DNA from: a bacterium
GTDB lineage: Bacteria > Vulcanimicrobiota > Vulcanimicrobiia > Vulcanimicrobiales > Vulcanimicrobiaceae
Direction of reading: 5' to 3'
Length of the DNA stretch: 64,000 bases
Assembly: GCA_021805775.1 (NCBI GenBank)
Contig: JAJZED010000001.1
Coordinates: 22,250 to 86,249 of the forward strand
Of this stretch, positions 62,761-64,000 are shown piece after piece (within the stretch, counting starts at the first letter, position 1; each line of letters opens with the position of its first letter). The notes under the pieces were generated by a model. That model saw only the letters and a list, made by a program, of their open reading frames with translations, was not told the origin of the DNA and ran no database searches. The position numbers were made by a program, and so were the translations under genes.

Positions 62761-64000
62761 TGCCGTCCGTTTCGTTCGTGAGTTTAGGCTGCGCGAAAAA
62801 CCTCGTCGATACCGAAGTGATGATCGCCAAACTCGGCGCTGCCGGGTGGCAGTTGGAGAGCGATGCCGATGCTGCCGATACCGTCGTCATCAACACCTGT
62901 GCGTTCATCGACCCGGCAAAAGCCGAATCGACCGAGGTGATTTTGGAGCGCGCGCAACGTAAACGGACCGGCCAGCAACTCGTCGTGGCGGGCTGCCTCG
63001 CCCAACGTTACGGCGAGCAATTGCAATCCCTGATCCCGGAGATCGACGGCGTCATCGGAACCGGTTCGTATGCGTCGATCGTCGAATTACTCGACGACGT
63101 TCAGGCGGGAAGCAAGCCCGTGCGCCTGGCCTTCGAGGCCGAACCCGAACACGATTTTCTTCCGCGTCTTATAACGACGCCGCAAGCAACCGCTTATCTC
63201 AAAATCGCCGAAGGCTGCGACCACCCGTGCACGTTCTGTATCATTCCGCAGTTGCGTGGCGGCTTTCGCAGCCGAAGCGAAGAGTCGATACTCGCCGAAG
63301 CTCGCGCGCTCGCCGCTGCGGGGACTCGCGAACTCATCTTGATCGCGCAGGATACTTCCATGTGGGGGCGAGATCGGGGCTACCGTCGCGGAGGGCTCGC
63401 TGCGCTGCTGGAGCGCTTGCACGAAATCGACGGCCTAGAATGGATTCGACTGCTCTATCTTTACCCGGCGACCGTCGATAGCGAACTGATCGACGCGATG
63501 GCACGTTTGCCAAAGGTATGCAAATACATGGATATGCCGCTACAACACGCTCACCCCGAGGTTCTTCGAGCGATGCTTCGGCCGGGGAACGGTGAGCGTT
63601 ATCTCGAGATCGTTGAATCCTTTCGCGAACGCGTTCCGGGCATGACGATGCGATCTACCTTCATCGTCGGCTTCCCGGGCGAGCGCGAAGAACACGTCGC
63701 GTACTTGGAAGAATGGATCGCTCGCGCCGGGCTCGACCGGGTCGGTTTCTTCGAATATAGTGCGGAGGAAGGTACGCCGGCTTCCGCATTGGGCTCGCGC
63801 GTCCCCGTGCGCGAACGGCGAAAGCGCCTTCTGCGATTGCGTGAGGCGCAGCGAATCGCTTCTGAGAAAGCGCGGCTTACGCGCGTCGGATCGATCGAGC
63901 GCGTGCTAATCGAAGAGCGAAGAACGCTCCGTCGCGGAGACCCGCTGCGCGCGCATCTTCCCGCAACGGTGTGGTGCGGACGTTCGCAGGGTGAAGCGCC
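62761..64000 (+). CDS. rimO: Ribosomal protein S12 methylthiotransferase (3' end cut off)
   Basis: Partial: the frame is open to the window end (413 codons). Radical-SAM enzyme that adds a methylthio group to Asp of ribosomal protein S12. Start at ATG 62761, with TAGGAG ahead. The N-terminal UPF0004 motif SLGCAKNLVDTEVM, with DTE rather than NxxDSE, marks RimO against MiaB. The SAM cluster is CDHPCTFCIIP; a second Cys pair appears as NTCAFI and AGCLAQRY. The C-terminal TRAM domain should follow the end. Confidence 0.93.

Overview
The window is about 64 kb of a GC-rich, gene-dense bacterial chromosome made almost entirely of housekeeping and envelope genes. I see no transposase, integrase, phage gene, CRISPR array, rRNA or tRNA. 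The cell should be a diderm: there is a TolC-type outer-membrane factor with a MacAB-like exporter, an AcrB-like RND permease, a predicted outer-membrane beta-barrel, and several lipoproteins. Menaquinone is made by the futalosine route (mqnE, mqnA, mqnC). This mix (diderm, futalosine pathway, dnaK-grpE-dnaJ order, short actinobacterial-like MutY, RNase J) fits a deep-branching lineage such as Eremiobacterota/Vulcanimicrobiota. That assignment is inference; no marker comparison was run.

Layout. 1-354: repeat-rich non-coding edge with hairpin elements. 355-8375: PilZ protein, tmk-holB, a membrane protein, mtnP, two secreted NTF2-like proteins, a DUF151 nuclease, ychF and glutamate dehydrogenase. 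8461-16857 (minus): SGNH-hydrolase lipoprotein, beta-barrel protein, RND permease, lipA and a TPR/ATP-grasp protein. 16952-27614: SCO protein, lipB-lpdA, MocR-type regulator with mutY, a thiol dioxygenase/FAD protein pair, nth, and an S9 peptidase. 27724-31661: Lys-rich repeat protein, acyl-CoA dehydrogenase, CoA-transferase pair, and a lone CuA-type cupredoxin. 31780-38946 (minus): htrA, then dnaK-grpE-dnaJ-VOC-ABC exporter. 38981-45649 (minus): Yip1 protein and a five-gene TolC-MacA-two-permease-ATPase exporter. 46005-50315 (plus): RNase J, EamA transporter, and a Tat-signal protein overlapping an amidase. 50346-53614 (minus): isocitrate/isopropylmalate-type dehydrogenase, tandem-PilZ protein and glycosyltransferase. 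53651-59509 (plus): ftsK, PAP2 phosphatase, mqnE-mqnA-mqnC. 59516-64000: cytochrome c lipoprotein, mnmA, and rodZ-yajQ-rimO (rimO is cut by the window end).

Working together: lipA, lipB and lpdA serve lipoylated dehydrogenase complexes. mqnE/A/C, the cytochrome c, the SCO copper chaperone and the CuA cupredoxin point to a respiratory chain. htrA, dnaK/grpE/dnaJ and the Asr-like lysine-rich protein are stress functions. The exporters, tandem PilZ/glycosyltransferase pair and rodZ concern the envelope. mutY and nth are base-excision repair.

I found no clear undescribed multi-gene system. The most unusual signals are: (1) a hairpin element family with conserved flanks and variable stems; (2) an 11-bp perfect inverted repeat that puts the tolC start codon in its loop; (3) a LipB whose catalytic lysine position reads Gln; (4) a divergent IDH-family enzyme; (5) a tiny Tat protein translationally overlapped with a signal-less amidase.
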